From assembly GCF_004564075.1 (NCBI RefSeq), contig NZ_CP038256.1, forward strand, positions 620,001 to 684,000: a DNA stretch of 64,000 nt, given 5' to 3'. Made by a program: the position numbers and the translations under genes. Positions 1-11,712 of this stretch are shown piece by piece (within the stretch, counting starts at the first letter, position 1; the number at the start of each line of letters is the position of its first letter). This DNA is from Microbacterium sediminis (GTDB lineage: Bacteria > Actinomycetota > Actinomycetes > Actinomycetales > Microbacteriaceae). The notes beneath the pieces were generated by a model. The model had not been told where the DNA came from, ran no database searches, and saw nothing but the letters and a program-made list of their open reading frames with translations.

Positions 1-1005
1 GTGAACGACAACCTCTACACGAACGTCATGGCCCGCTACAACCTGCGGGCGGCGGCCCGCGTCGTGCGCGAGATGGCCGCGAACGCCCCCGACGCGTACC
101 GCGCCCTCGTCGACCGCGTGAAGATGGACCCGGGTGAGCCGGAGGCGTGGGAGCGGGCGGCGGATGCGATCGTCATCCCGTTCGAGGAGTCGTTCGGCAT
201 CCACCCGCAGGACTCGCTGTTCCTGCAGCGCGAGGTGTGGGACCTCGAGCACACGCCGGCGTCGCAGCGCCCCCTGCTGCTGCACTTCCACCCGCTCGTG
301 ATCTACCGCTTCCAGGTGCTCAAGCAGGCCGACGTCGTGCTGGCGCTGTTCCTGCAGGGCAACCACTTCTCGCCCGAGCAGAAGCTCGCCGACTTCGAGT
401 ACTACGACCCGCTGACCACCGGCGACTCGACGCTCTCGGCGGTCGTGCAGTCGATCCTCGCGGCCGAGGTCGGCTACCAGGACCTGGCGCGGGAGTACTT
501 CGAGCACGCGCTCTACGTGGACCTCGCCGATCTGCACAACAACACCTCCGACGGCGTGCACGTGGCCTCGGCGGGCGGCGTGTGGACCGCGCTCGTGTGC
601 GGCTTCGGCGGCATGCGCGATCACTTCGGCGAGCTCTCGTTCGACCCGCGCCTGCCCGTCGACTGGCCCGAGCTGTCGTTCCCGCTGCTGTGGCACGGCG
701 CGCAGCTGCGCGTGACCGTCCGGCGCGACATCCTGCGGGTCGAGCACCAGCACGGTGACGAGGTCGAGTTCCGCGTGCGCGGCACGCTGTACTCGGTCTC
801 GGCGGGCGAGGCCGTCGATGTCGCGCTGAACGGGCAGGGACCCGTGCGGCACGGCCGGCCCACGCTGCGCAAGTTCGAGGGGTTGCGCCGCGAGGACGGC
901 ACGGCGCTCGAGCCGGTCGTGCCCGCGGGCAACCAGGACCCCGTGCCGGTGATCACCACGGCGATCCCGGTGATCGTCGATCCCTCGCACGAGCGCATCA
1001 GCTGA
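1..1005 (+). CDS. Glycoside hydrolase/phosphorylase family 65, C-terminal part (5' end outside window)
   Basis: The frame is open from the first base, so this is the last 334 residues of a longer protein (GH65 enzymes are usually 750-850 residues). Family 65 includes maltose, trehalose and kojibiose phosphorylases, which split alpha-glucosides with phosphate or water in the cytoplasm. The segment HNNTSDGVHVASAGGVW, near residues 179-195, followed by GFGGMR is the typical conserved block at the end of the (alpha/alpha)6 catalytic barrel, and the rest matches the C-terminal beta-sandwich. The catalytic acid lies upstream and cannot be checked, so substrate and hydrolase-versus-phosphorylase choice stay open. 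The GTG at position 1 is an internal codon, not a supported start. Confidence 0.85.
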   Translation: MNDNLYTNVMARYNLRAAARVVREMAANAPDAYRALVDRVKMDPGEPEAWERAADAIVIPFEESFGIHPQDSLFLQREVWDLEHTPASQRPLLLHFHPLVIYRFQVLKQADVVLALFLQGNHFSPEQKLADFEYYDPLTTGDSTLSAVVQSILAAEVGYQDLAREYFEHALYVDLADLHNNTSDGVHVASAGGVWTALVCGFGGMRDHFGELSFDPRLPVDWPELSFPLLWHGAQLRVTVRRDILRVEHQHGDEVEFRVRGTLYSVSAGEAVDVALNGQGPVRHGRPTLRKFEGLRREDGTALEPVVPAGNQDPVPVITTAIPVIVDPSHERIS

Positions 1006-1066
1006 GCGGCGGGCGCGGCGCCCGCCGCTCGGTCGCAATGTCGGTGGCACGCCGTAGGCTGGACGG

Positions 1067-3457
1067 GTGACCACAGCCCTCTACCGCCGCTACCGGCCCG
1101 AGACCTTCGCGGAGATGATCGGGCAGTCGCAGGTCACCGAGCCGCTCATGACGGCGCTGCGCGGCGATCGGATCGGCCACGCGTACCTGTTCTCGGGTCC
1201 GCGCGGCTGCGGCAAGACCACGTCGGCCCGCATCCTCGCGCGCTGCCTGAACTGCGCCGAGGGCCCCACCGACACCCCGTGCGGCGTGTGCGACAGCTGC
1301 GTCGAGCTCTCGCGCGCGGGCGGCGGATCGCTCGACGTCATCGAGATCGACGCCGCCAGCCACAACGGCGTCGACGACGCCCGCGACCTGCGCGAGCGGG
1401 CGATCTTCGCGCCCTCGCGCGATCGCTTCAAGATCTTCATCCTCGACGAGGCCCACATGGTCACGCCGCAGGGCTTCAACGCGCTGCTCAAGCTCGTGGA
1501 GGAGCCGCCGGCGCACGTGAAGTTCATCTTCGCGACGACCGAGCCCGACAAGGTGATCGGCACCATCCGCTCGCGCACGCACCACTACCCGTTCCGGCTC
1601 GTGCCGCCGGGGCCGATGCTCGAGTACATCGAGAAGCTCTGCGCCCAGGAGGGTGTGCAGGTCGAGCCGGGCGTGCTGCCGCTCGTCGTGCGCGCGGGCG
1701 GCGGTTCGCCCCGCGACACGCTGTCCATCCTCGACCAGCTGATCGCCGGCTCCGAGGAGGGCCACGTCGGCTACGAGCGGGCCGTGGCGCTGCTCGGCTA
1801 CACGCACGGCGAGCTGCTCGACGGCGTCATCGACGCCTTCGCGGCGGGCGATGCCGCCGCGGCGTTCGGCGCCGTCGACCGCGTCGTGCAGACGGGCCAG
1901 GATCCGCGGCGCTTCGTCGACGACCTGCTCGAGCGGCTGCGCGACCTCATCGTGATCGCGGCCACGGGCCCGGCGGCCTCCGCCGTGCTGCGCGGCGTGC
2001 CGGCCGACGAGCTGGAGCGCATGGCCGCGCAGGCCGATCGCTTCGGCTCCGACCGCCTCTCGCGCACCGCCGACGTGGTCAGCGCCGCACTCGACGAGAT
2101 GTCGGGAGCCACCTCGCCGCGCCTGCACCTCGAACTGCTCATCGCCCGCGTGCTCACGGTCGGCCGGGCCCCCGCCGCGGCCCCGACGACCGCGCCCGCG
2201 TCGGCCCCCGCGCGCCCGGCCGCGGCGGCTCCGGCCGCCTCGCAGGCTGCCGCGCCCGCGGCTTCTCCCGTTGCGGCGCCGGCGGCTGCTCCCGCTGCGG
2301 CGCCCGCCGCTTCTCCGGCCGCGGCGGCGCCGATTGCTTCTCCGGCCGCTGCGGCGCCGGCCGCGATGCCGGTTGCCCCGCCCGCCGCGCCCTCGGCGCC
2401 GATGCCCGCCGCCGAGCCGGCCGCGCCGTCCGCCCCGATGCCGTCGCCGGTGGCCGCCCCGGGCGCCCCCGCGCGCACCGAGGCCCCGGCCGCGCCGGCC
2501 CCCGCCGACGACGTGCCGGGCGCCGGCTGGGCCACGGTTGCCCCCGGCTCCGCCCCCGCGTCGCCGGCCGAGCTCGCAACGCCGGCCGAGCCCGCACCGC
2601 TCGTCGAGCGGAGCGGCGAAGCCGCGGAGTCGAGGCCGTCCGCCCCCGCACCCGCCCCCGCACCCACCCCCGCACCCGCCGCCCCCGCCCCCGAGTCGGA
2701 GGCCCCGGCGCCCGCGCCGCTGACGCTGTCGGCCCTGCGGTCGGCGTGGCCGCAGATCCTCGAGCGCCTGCGCGCGGACGCGCCGCAGAGCGCGCCGATC
2801 GTCGAGGCATCGCGCGTGGCCGAGGTGCAGCCGGGCGACGTGCTGATGATGTCGTTCCCGAACCAGGCGGCGATGGGCGCGTTCCGCGGCGCGGCGAGCG
2901 ACGACCTGCGCTCGGCGATCCTCGGCGTGCTGGGCGTGCGCGTGAAGTACCGTGCCCGCGTCGACCCGCCGCGCACCGACGACGTGCCGCCGGCGCCGGA
3001 CGACGACCCCGACCCGGGCCCGGACGACCCCGGCCCGCGCGACCCCGCCCCGGGCACCGATTCGTCCCGGGCGCAGCCGCCGCGCCAGATGGCGTACGCG
3101 GCGGCGACGGTGTCGGAGTGGGCGGTGGCCCCGATCCCGGGCGCCGCGGTGGCCCCTGCGGCCCCGATGGCGCCGCCGTCGCTCGCCGTCGACGACGACC
3201 CCGAGGAGGCCGTGGTCCCGCCCACCGCGCGGGTGCCCACGCTCGAGCGCGAAGGCGCGGTCCTGCCCACCGACGTGCCGGTCGACGAGGAGGAGCCGGA
3301 CGAGCCCGCGGTCGTCCCGGAGCGCCCCACGGTGCAGCGGCGCCAGGTCGTCGTGCCCGACGGCGTCGAGCGCCGCGGCGAGGCCGTGGTGCGGCAGATC
3401 CTCGGCGCCCGTTTCCTGCACGAAGAGCCCTACGAGTCGCCGACTCGTTTCGCCTGA
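1067..3457 (+). CDS. dnaX: DNA polymerase III subunit gamma/tau
   Basis: Clamp-loader ATPase of the replicative polymerase (796 residues). The N-terminal AAA+ part shows Walker A GPRGCGKT at 44-51, a four-cysteine zinc module just after it, and the DEAH Walker B at 127-130. Residues about 365-550 are an Ala/Pro-rich linker, followed by a folded C-terminal domain and a second acidic, proline-rich stretch. This layout is usual for actinobacterial tau. The GTG start is preceded by TAGGCT at 1055-1060, six bases upstream, so the mRNA is probably leaderless. recR follows after 21 bases and probably shares the transcript. I see no sign of a programmed frameshift signal for a separate gamma form. 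Confidence 0.96.
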   Translation: MTTALYRRYRPETFAEMIGQSQVTEPLMTALRGDRIGHAYLFSGPRGCGKTTSARILARCLNCAEGPTDTPCGVCDSCVELSRAGGGSLDVIEIDAASHNGVDDARDLRERAIFAPSRDRFKIFILDEAHMVTPQGFNALLKLVEEPPAHVKFIFATTEPDKVIGTIRSRTHHYPFRLVPPGPMLEYIEKLCAQEGVQVEPGVLPLVVRAGGGSPRDTLSILDQLIAGSEEGHVGYERAVALLGYTHGELLDGVIDAFAAGDAAAAFGAVDRVVQTGQDPRRFVDDLLERLRDLIVIAATGPAASAVLRGVPADELERMAAQADRFGSDRLSRTADVVSAALDEMSGATSPRLHLELLIARVLTVGRAPAAAPTTAPASAPARPAAAAPAASQAAAPAASPVAAPAAAPAAAPAASPAAAAPIASPAAAAPAAMPVAPPAAPSAPMPAAEPAAPSAPMPSPVAAPGAPARTEAPAAPAPADDVPGAGWATVAPGSAPASPAELATPAEPAPLVERSGEAAESRPSAPAPAPAPTPAPAAPAPESEAPAPAPLTLSALRSAWPQILERLRADAPQSAPIVEASRVAEVQPGDVLMMSFPNQAAMGAFRGAASDDLRSAILGVLGVRVKYRARVDPPRTDDVPPAPDDDPDPGPDDPGPRDPAPGTDSSRAQPPRQMAYAAATVSEWAVAPIPGAAVAPAAPMAPPSLAVDDDPEEAVVPPTARVPTLEREGAVLPTDVPVDEEEPDEPAVVPERPTVQRRQVVVPDGVERRGEAVVRQILGARFLHEEPYESPTRFA

Positions 3458-3478
3458 TCAGAAGGATGATCCCGAAGA

Positions 3479-4072
3479 ATGTATGACGGCATCGTCCAGG
3501 AGCTGATCGACGAGCTCGGCCGCCTTCCGGGCATCGGCCCCAAGTCGGCCCAGCGCATCGCGTTCCACATCCTGCAGACGCCCACGTTCGACGTCTCTCG
3601 CCTGTCGCAGCTGCTGGGCGAGGTGCGCGAGCGGGTGAAGTTCTGCGAGATCTGCGGCAACGTCTCGGAGCAGGAGCGGTGCGCGATCTGCCGCGACCCG
3701 CGGCGCAACCCCGAGATCATCTGCGTGGTCGAGGATGCCAAGGACGTCTCGGCGATCGAGCGGACCCGCGAGTTCCGCGGCCTGTATCACGTGCTCGGCG
3801 GCGCGATCAGCCCGATCGGCGGCGTCGGCCCCGACGACCTGCGCATCGCCCAGCTGATGCAGCGCCTCGCCGACGGCACGGTGCAGGAGGTCATCCTCGC
3901 CACCAACCCGAACCTCGAGGGAGAGGCCACCGCCGCGTACCTCAGCCGGCTGCTCACGACGATGCAGATCACCGTCTCGCGCCTCGCGTCGGGTCTGCCC
4001 GTCGGCGGCGATCTCGAGTACGCTGACGAGGTCACCCTCGGCCGCGCGTTCGAGGGTCGCCGCCGCCTCTAG
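3479..4072 (+). CDS. recR: Recombination mediator RecR
   Basis: RecR works with RecO/RecF to load RecA on gapped DNA. The 197-residue length is normal. Visible features are the N-terminal helix-hairpin-helix ([16 protein letters not shown]), a zinc finger with CEIC and CAIC pairs around residues 57-72, and a Toprim domain beginning [10 protein letters not shown] with the [15 protein letters not shown] loop. The gene lies 21 bases after dnaX. The small ybaB/ebfC gene often found between dnaX and recR in other bacteria is absent here. Confidence 0.96.
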   Translation: MYDGIVQELIDELGRLPGIGPKSAQRIAFHILQTPTFDVSRLSQLLGEVRERVKFCEICGNVSEQERCAICRDPRRNPEIICVVEDAKDVSAIERTREFRGLYHVLGGAISPIGGVGPDDLRIAQLMQRLADGTVQEVILATNPNLEGEATAAYLSRLLTTMQITVSRLASGLPVGGDLEYADEVTLGRAFEGRRRL

Positions 4073-4088
4073 CGCGACGGCGCGAGGG

Positions 4089-4298
4089 TCAGGACGCGCC
4101 GCCGTCGCCGCCGGTGATGCCGCCGAAGCCGCGCGACGCGTCGTTGGCCCGCAGCGACTCCATCCGCATCAGCTCGTGCCGGCGGCGGTCCTGCTCGGCG
4201 GTGCGCTCGTCGGCGCGAGAACCGGTGCGGCGGGCGAAGAAGGCCACCGCGACGAGGGCCGCGATGACGATGACCGCGATGACGATGAGCGTGTCCAT
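4089..4298 (-). CDS. Small single-pass membrane protein
   Basis: A 69-residue protein with an N-terminal membrane helix (about residues 2-22, rich in Ile/Val/Ala) followed by a charged, arginine-rich cytoplasmic tail and a glycine-rich end. The ATG at 4298 is chosen over an upstream in-frame start because a strong GGAGGAG ribosome site lies just before it. The gene is convergent with recR, 16 bases away. I do not recognise a family; it resembles the many small LPXTG-less membrane peptides annotated as hypothetical in Microbacteriaceae. Confidence 0.7.
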   Translation of the reverse strand: MDTLIVIAVIVIAALVAVAFFARRTGSRADERTAEQDRRRHELMRMESLRANDASRGFGGITGGDGGAS

Positions 4299-4442
4299 GA
4301 CGTCTCCTCCCGCTCGCTCCTCACCGTAGCGGCCGCGCCGACCGAGTGTCAGCACCGGGGCGGAACGCGCCTGACCCGGATCCTCATCACGATGACCGAA
4401 TCCCGCCGTCGAATGTCGGTGGCCCGTGACACGATCGATCCC

Positions 4443-5360
4443 GTGTCAACCTCCGGTCCCATCACGGCCAAGGGCTGGGCGCTGTTCGCGGTGCTCTCCC
4501 TGCTGTGGGGCATCCCGTACCTGTTCATCGCCGAGGCCGTGCAGTCGCTGTCGCCGCCGGCCGTCGTCGCGATCCGCACGCTCGGCGCCGCGATCCTGCT
4601 GCTGCCGTTCGCGCTCCGGCAGAAGGCCCTGCGGCCCGCGCTCAAGAAGTGGCCGTGGGTGCTGGCGTTCGGCGCGGTCGAGATGGCCGGCCCGTTCGTG
4701 CTGCTCGCGCACGCGGAGCAGACCCTCGCCTCCGGCCTGACCGGCCTGCTCGTGGCTACGGTGCCGCTGTTCGCCACGATCATCGCGGTCGCGCGCGGCG
4801 ACCGCGCCGCGCTCAAGCCGTCGCGCGCCATCGGGCTCGGTCTCGGCTTCGCGGGCGTGGCGATCGTGGCCATCGGCAGCGGGGGACTGCGCGGCGACGC
4901 GAACCCGCTCGCGATCGGCGAGGTCCTGCTGGTCGCGGTGCTCTACGCGATCGCGCCGTTCATCGTCGCCCGCCACCTCGGCGCGGTGCCGGCGCTCGGC
5001 GTGAGCACGCTCGCGCTCGGCGCCGTGGGGCTCGCGTACACACCCGTGGCGCTGTCGACGCCGTCGGAGCCGCCGACCGCCCGCAGCCTCATCGCCGTCG
5101 GGCTGCTCACGGTGTTCTGCACCGCGGTGGCCTTCATCGCGTTCTTCGCCCTCGTGGCCGAGGTCGGTCCCGTGCGGGCGCCGCTGATGACGTACGTGCA
5201 TCCGGTGGTTGCGGTCGCCCTGGGCGTGATCGTGCGGGGCGAGCCGCTCACGCTGGGCCTGCTGATCGGCTTCCCGGTCGTGCTGCTGGGCTGCCTGCTG
5301 GCCGCCGGCGTGTTCACGCGCGCCGTCCGGCCGTCCGAGAGCCTGCCCGTGCACCCCTAG
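4443..5360 (+). CDS. EamA/DMT-family transporter
   Basis: An inner-membrane permease with about ten hydrophobic helices in two EamA repeats, typical of the drug/metabolite transporter superfamily (305 residues). The first repeat starts [19 protein letters not shown]; the second ends near a proline-rich [11 protein letters not shown] segment, the usual helix-9 signature. Substrates of this family range from amino acids to metabolites and cannot be read from sequence. I chose the GTG at 4443 because the EamA domain begins ten residues later; an ATG at 4413 in frame is the alternative. lysC begins 49 bases downstream, so an amino-acid exporter role is possible but unproven. Confidence 0.85.
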   Translation: MSTSGPITAKGWALFAVLSLLWGIPYLFIAEAVQSLSPPAVVAIRTLGAAILLLPFALRQKALRPALKKWPWVLAFGAVEMAGPFVLLAHAEQTLASGLTGLLVATVPLFATIIAVARGDRAALKPSRAIGLGLGFAGVAIVAIGSGGLRGDANPLAIGEVLLVAVLYAIAPFIVARHLGAVPALGVSTLALGAVGLAYTPVALSTPSEPPTARSLIAVGLLTVFCTAVAFIAFFALVAEVGPVRAPLMTYVHPVVAVALGVIVRGEPLTLGLLIGFPVVLLGCLLAAGVFTRAVRPSESLPVHP

Positions 5361-7901
<2,541 letters not shown>

Positions 7902-7992
7902 CGCCCGCGGAGGCCCGGATCCGGAAGGAACCGCGCTTCTTTCGCTCAGGCGGTGGTCAGGCGCCGTCTTCCGACGGATCTAGGATTGTCGG

Positions 7993-9438
7993 GTGAGCGA
8001 AACGTACGATGTCGTGCTCATCGGCGGCGGAGTCATGTCCGCCACCCTGGGCACTCTCCTGAAGGAACTGCAGCCGGACTGGAAGGTCGCCGCGTTCGAG
8101 CGGCTGGGTGAGGTCGCGCAGGAGAGCTCCAACCCCTGGAACAACGCCGGCACCGGCCACGCCGCGCTGTGCGAGCTCAACTACATGCCCGACCCGGCGG
8201 ATCCCGCCAAGGCGGTCAGCATCAACGAGCAGTTCCAGCTGAGCCGTCAGCTCTGGGCCTCGCTCGTGGAGCGCGGCATCCTCGACGCGCCGTCGACGTT
8301 CATCAACGCCACCCCGCACATGACCTTCGTGCAGGGCGAGAAGGACGTCGCCTACCTCAAGGCTCGCTACGAGACGCTCAAGGACCAGCCGCTGTTCGCC
8401 GGCATCGAGTACTCCGAGGACTCGCGCGTCATCCACCAGTGGGCGCCGCTGCTCATGGAGAAGCGCAAGAAGGGCGAGCCCTTCGCCGCCACGCGCGTGC
8501 CGTCGGGCACCGACGTCGACTTCGGCGCCGTCACCCGGCAGCTCTTCGACCACCTCGTCGAGGGCGGGCTCAACCTGCGCCTCGACACGGAGGTCCGGAA
8601 GCTCAAGCGGGGCAAGGACGGGCTGTGGGAGGTGCGCTACCGCAACCGCGTGGGCAAGACCCCCGGTGCGGTCAAGGCGCGCTTCGTGTTCGTCGGCGCC
8701 GGCGGCTGGGCGATCAAGGTGCTGCAGTCCTCGGGCATCAAGGAGATCCAGGGCTACGGCGTCTTCCCGATCGGCGGCCAGTTCCTGCGCACGACCAACC
8801 CGGCGCTCGTCGCCAAGCACAAGGCCAAGGTGTACTCGCAGGCCGCCGTGGGCGCCCCACCGATGTCGGTGCCGCACCTCGACGCGCGCATGGTCGACGG
8901 CGAGGGATCGGTCATGTTCGGCCCCTTCGCCACCTTCAGCCCGAAGTTCCTCAAGACCGGCAGCCTGCTCGACATCGTCACGCAGGTCCGCCTCAGCAAC
9001 ATCGGGTCGATGCTCAAGGTCGCGGTGACGAACCTCGACCTCGTGAAGTACCTCGTGGGCGAGCTGCTCAAGAGCCGCGCCAAGAAGATCGACGGGCTGC
9101 GTCAGTTCGTCCCCGACGTGGACGGCGCCGACTGGGAGCTCATCCAGGCCGGTCAGCGCGCCCAGGTGATGAAGGGCGGCAAGCTCCAGTTCGGCACCGA
9201 GGTCGTGGCCTCGGCCGACGGGTCGATCGCGGGCCTGCTCGGCGCCTCGCCGGGCGCCTCGACCGCCGCACCGATCATGCTCGACGTGCTGCAGAAGTGC
9301 TTCCCCCAGCAGTTCGACGCCTGGAAGCCGCGCCTGCAGGAGCTCATGCCCACGTTCGGCACGAAGCTGAACGGCGACCCGCAGGCCGCCGCCGCCGCGA
9401 TCGCCACCACGTCGCAGAAGCTCGGCCTCTCCGCCTGA
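7993..9438 (+). CDS. mqo: Malate:quinone oxidoreductase
   Basis: FAD-dependent membrane-peripheral enzyme that oxidises malate to oxaloacetate and passes electrons to menaquinone, a TCA-cycle and respiratory step. The 481-residue protein has the N-terminal dinucleotide motif DVVLIGGGVMS, the family block SNPWNNAGTGHAALCELNY, and the later FGPFATFSPKFL region. The GTG start sits six bases after TAGGAT (7981-7986), so the mRNA is probably leaderless. The gene appears monocistronic and ends before a hairpin-rich repeat. Confidence 0.96.
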   Translation: MSETYDVVLIGGGVMSATLGTLLKELQPDWKVAAFERLGEVAQESSNPWNNAGTGHAALCELNYMPDPADPAKAVSINEQFQLSRQLWASLVERGILDAPSTFINATPHMTFVQGEKDVAYLKARYETLKDQPLFAGIEYSEDSRVIHQWAPLLMEKRKKGEPFAATRVPSGTDVDFGAVTRQLFDHLVEGGLNLRLDTEVRKLKRGKDGLWEVRYRNRVGKTPGAVKARFVFVGAGGWAIKVLQSSGIKEIQGYGVFPIGGQFLRTTNPALVAKHKAKVYSQAAVGAPPMSVPHLDARMVDGEGSVMFGPFATFSPKFLKTGSLLDIVTQVRLSNIGSMLKVAVTNLDLVKYLVGELLKSRAKKIDGLRQFVPDVDGADWELIQAGQRAQVMKGGKLQFGTEVVASADGSIAGLLGASPGASTAAPIMLDVLQKCFPQQFDAWKPRLQELMPTFGTKLNGDPQAAAAAIATTSQKLGLSA

Positions 9439-9458
9439 CAACGGAGCCCGGGTTGAAC

Positions 9459-9558
9459 CCCGGCGCTCTCGACTCCGCTTCGCTCCGCTCGAGCCGTCTC
9501 GGCTCCCTTCGGTCGCTCGACGAGCCCGTGTGGTGACGGCTCGTCGACCGGAGTCGAG
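9459..9558. repeat. Hairpin-rich intergenic repeat, copy 1
   Basis: A stretch between the convergent genes mqo and the ABC ATPase with nested inverted repeats: an outer 10-bp pair at 9468-9477 and 9549-9558 and an inner 9-bp pair at 9518-9526 and 9538-9546. About 80 bases of it recur, diverged, at about 30664-30740, again between convergent genes. It may act as a two-way terminator or be a REP-like dispersed element. Confidence 0.6.
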
Positions 9559-9571
9559 ACCAGGCGCGCGC

Positions 9572-11185
9572 TTACGCCGCGCGGCGGGCGGCCTGGGCGC
9601 GGGGGTCCGGCACGGGCGCGGCGTCGAGCAGGCGCCGCGTGTACTCCTGCTCGGGCGCCGACAGCACGCGGCGCCGATCGCCGCGCTCGACGATCCGCCC
9701 GCGGTGCATCACGGCGATCTCGTCGGCCAGCGCGTCGACCACCGCCAGGTCGTGGCTGATGAACAGGCACGCGAACGACAGCTCCCGCTGCAGCCGCCGC
9801 AGCAGCTCCAGCACGGTGGCCTGCACCGACACGTCGAGCGCGCTGGTGGGCTCGTCGGCGATGAGCAGCCGCGGCTCGAGCGCGATCGCGCGGGCGATCG
9901 AGATGCGCTGACGCTGGCCGCCCGACAGCTCGTGCGGGAAGCGGCCCCGCCAGTCGCCCGGCAGGTGCACCGCATCCAGCAGCTCGCGCACGCGCGCGTC
10001 GAGCGCCGCGCCCCGCAGCCCGCCGTGCACGCGCAGGGGCTCGGCGATCGCGTCGCCCACGCTCCAGCGGGGGTTGAGGGCGCCGCCCGGGTTCTGGAAG
10101 ACGAAGCCGACGCGCCGGCGCACCTCGCGCAGCGCCTGCCGCGACGCGGTCGTCGTCTCGACGCCGTCCACGGCGATGCGGCCCGCCGACGCCTTCACGA
10201 GACCTACCACGGCGCGTCCGATCGTGGACTTGCCCGACCCGGACTCGCCCACGAGGGCCAGCATGCGGCCCTCCGCGACCGTGAGGTCGACGCCCTCGAC
10301 CGCGCGGACGACATGCCCGCGGCGGCGATAGACCACGTCGAGCCCGGCGACCTCCAGCACGGGCGCCGTCGCCGGACGCTCGGGCCGGGCCTCGGCGGTG
10401 AGGCGGGGGACCGCGGCGAGGAGCTCGCGGGTGTAGGCGGCGGAGGGGCGATCGAACAGATCGACGACCGGCTGATCCTCCTGCACCGCGCCGCCGCGCA
10501 TGACGACCACCCGATCGGCGATGTCGGCGACCACGCCCATGTCGTGCGTGATGAAGAGCACGCCCATGCCCGTGCGGTCGCGCAGGGAACGCAGCACGTC
10601 GAGGATGTCGCGCTGCACCGTCACGTCGAGCGCGGTGGTGGGCTCGTCGGCGATGAGCAGCTGCGGATCGCACGCGAGGGCCATGGCGATGACGACGCGC
10701 TGCGCCTGCCCGCCCGAGAGCTGGTGCGGGTAGGCGGCCACCCGCTGCTCGGGGTCGGGCATCTCGACCAGCCGCAGCAGCTCGACCGCGCGCTCGCGGC
10801 GCTCGGCGGCCGACATCTGCGGCCGGTGCCGGCGCAGCACCTCGCGGATCTGGTACCCGACGGTGAACACCGGGTCGAGGGCGCCGAACGGGTCCTGGAA
10901 CACCATGGCGGCGGTCTCGCCGCGCACGGCCGACAGCTCGCGCTCGTCGGCGCCGAGCACCTCGCGGCCCGCGAGGCGGATCGATCCCGTCGCCACCGCG
11001 TTGGGCGGCAGCAGGCCGAGCACGCTCATGGCGGTGACGGACTTGCCCGATCCTGACTCGCCGACGACGGCCACGATCTCGCCGGGGTGCACGGCGAGCG
11101 AGACGCCGGCGACGGCGGGGATCACGCGCCGATCGGACGTGTGGAAGTCGACCCGCAGGTCCTCGATCTGCAGTACGGGGGTCAT
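9572..11185 (-). CDS. Oligopeptide ABC transporter, fused double ATP-binding protein (DppD-DppF type)
   Basis: Powers peptide import on the cytoplasmic face. Two ATPase halves are fused in 537 residues: each has a Walker A (VVGESGSGKSVTA and LVGESGSGKSTIG), a signature (LSGGQAQR and LSGGQRQR) and a Walker B ending in ADEPT. The ATG at 11185 is chosen for its strong GAGGAGGA ribosome site. That start overlaps the stop of the upstream regulator gene by four bases (ATGA), which implies translational coupling. It is the last gene of the peptide operon, and it is intact although both permease genes are broken. Confidence 0.93.
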   Translation of the reverse strand: MTPVLQIEDLRVDFHTSDRRVIPAVAGVSLAVHPGEIVAVVGESGSGKSVTAMSVLGLLPPNAVATGSIRLAGREVLGADERELSAVRGETAAMVFQDPFGALDPVFTVGYQIREVLRRHRPQMSAAERRERAVELLRLVEMPDPEQRVAAYPHQLSGGQAQRVVIAMALACDPQLLIADEPTTALDVTVQRDILDVLRSLRDRTGMGVLFITHDMGVVADIADRVVVMRGGAVQEDQPVVDLFDRPSAAYTRELLAAVPRLTAEARPERPATAPVLEVAGLDVVYRRRGHVVRAVEGVDLTVAEGRMLALVGESGSGKSTIGRAVVGLVKASAGRIAVDGVETTTASRQALREVRRRVGFVFQNPGGALNPRWSVGDAIAEPLRVHGGLRGAALDARVRELLDAVHLPGDWRGRFPHELSGGQRQRISIARAIALEPRLLIADEPTSALDVSVQATVLELLRRLQRELSFACLFISHDLAVVDALADEIAVMHRGRIVERGDRRRVLSAPEQEYTRRLLDAAPVPDPRAQAARRAA

Positions 11186-11691
11186 CCGTCCTCCTCCTCG
11201 GCGAAGGCGCTGTCGCGGTAGGCCCGCCAGTCCTCGACCATCTTGCGGTGGTAGTCGCCCAGCCAGAGCATGTAGCGCCGGCCGTTCTCCAGGCGCGCGC
11301 GGGTGCGCGGGTGGGTGCCGGCGGCCAGCGCGAGGCCGCCGTCCATCACGTCGAGCATGCGCCGCAGGTAATTTCGCTCGCCCTGCAGGAACGCGCCCCA
11401 GACGTCGTCCTCGGTGCGGAAGTAGTGCCGGCGGTCGCCGGGCAGCGTCACCCGCGTGATGAACCCGACCTCGGCCAGCGCGCGCGTCGACGTCGAGACC
11501 GCGCCGGTGCTCGCCGTCAGCAGCCGCGCGATGTCGGACGCCGCCAGGTGCGGCTCCTGCGTGATCATGAGCAGCGCCAGCACGCGGCCGTCCATGCGCT
11601 TGCCCTGTTGCGCCTCCCACGCGGTGGCGAACTTCTCGATCCAGGCCTGGGCCTCGGGATCGAGCGGGGGGTGCGAGGTCTCGGCGCTCAT
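11182..11691 (-). CDS. GbsR/MarR-type transcriptional regulator
   Basis: A 169-residue protein with a winged helix (about residues 40-100: VLALLMITQEPHLAASDIA, then STGAVSTSTRALAEVGFI and a RVTLPGDRRHYF wing) and a helical C-terminus, as in GbsR-like MarR relatives. It lies inside the peptide operon, 21 bases after the serine hydrolase gene and overlapping the ATPase gene, so it probably controls the operon itself. The 8-bp inverted repeat in front of the operon (18014-18037) is a reasonable binding site. The effector is unknown. Confidence 0.8.
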   Translation of the reverse strand: MSAETSHPPLDPEAQAWIEKFATAWEAQQGKRMDGRVLALLMITQEPHLAASDIARLLTASTGAVSTSTRALAEVGFITRVTLPGDRRHYFRTEDDVWGAFLQGERNYLRRMLDVMDGGLALAAGTHPRTRARLENGRRYMLWLGDYHRKMVEDWRAYRDSAFAEEEDG

Positions 11692-11712
11692 GGGGCTATT
11701 CTGTCGGTCCGC

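Noticed and set aside
2160..2720. Ala/Pro-rich repeat tract as a possible tandem repeat or insertion
   Set aside because: It is the normal flexible linker of actinobacterial tau; unit length and sequence vary, so it is not a true tandem repeat.
998..3421. Long open frame antisense to dnaX, and similar long antisense frames opposite lysC, mqo, the synthetase and the giant helicase
   Set aside because: High GC content leaves the complementary frames open. Their translations are low-complexity Arg/Ala/Gly or His-rich, without motifs, and the sense frames are clear family members.
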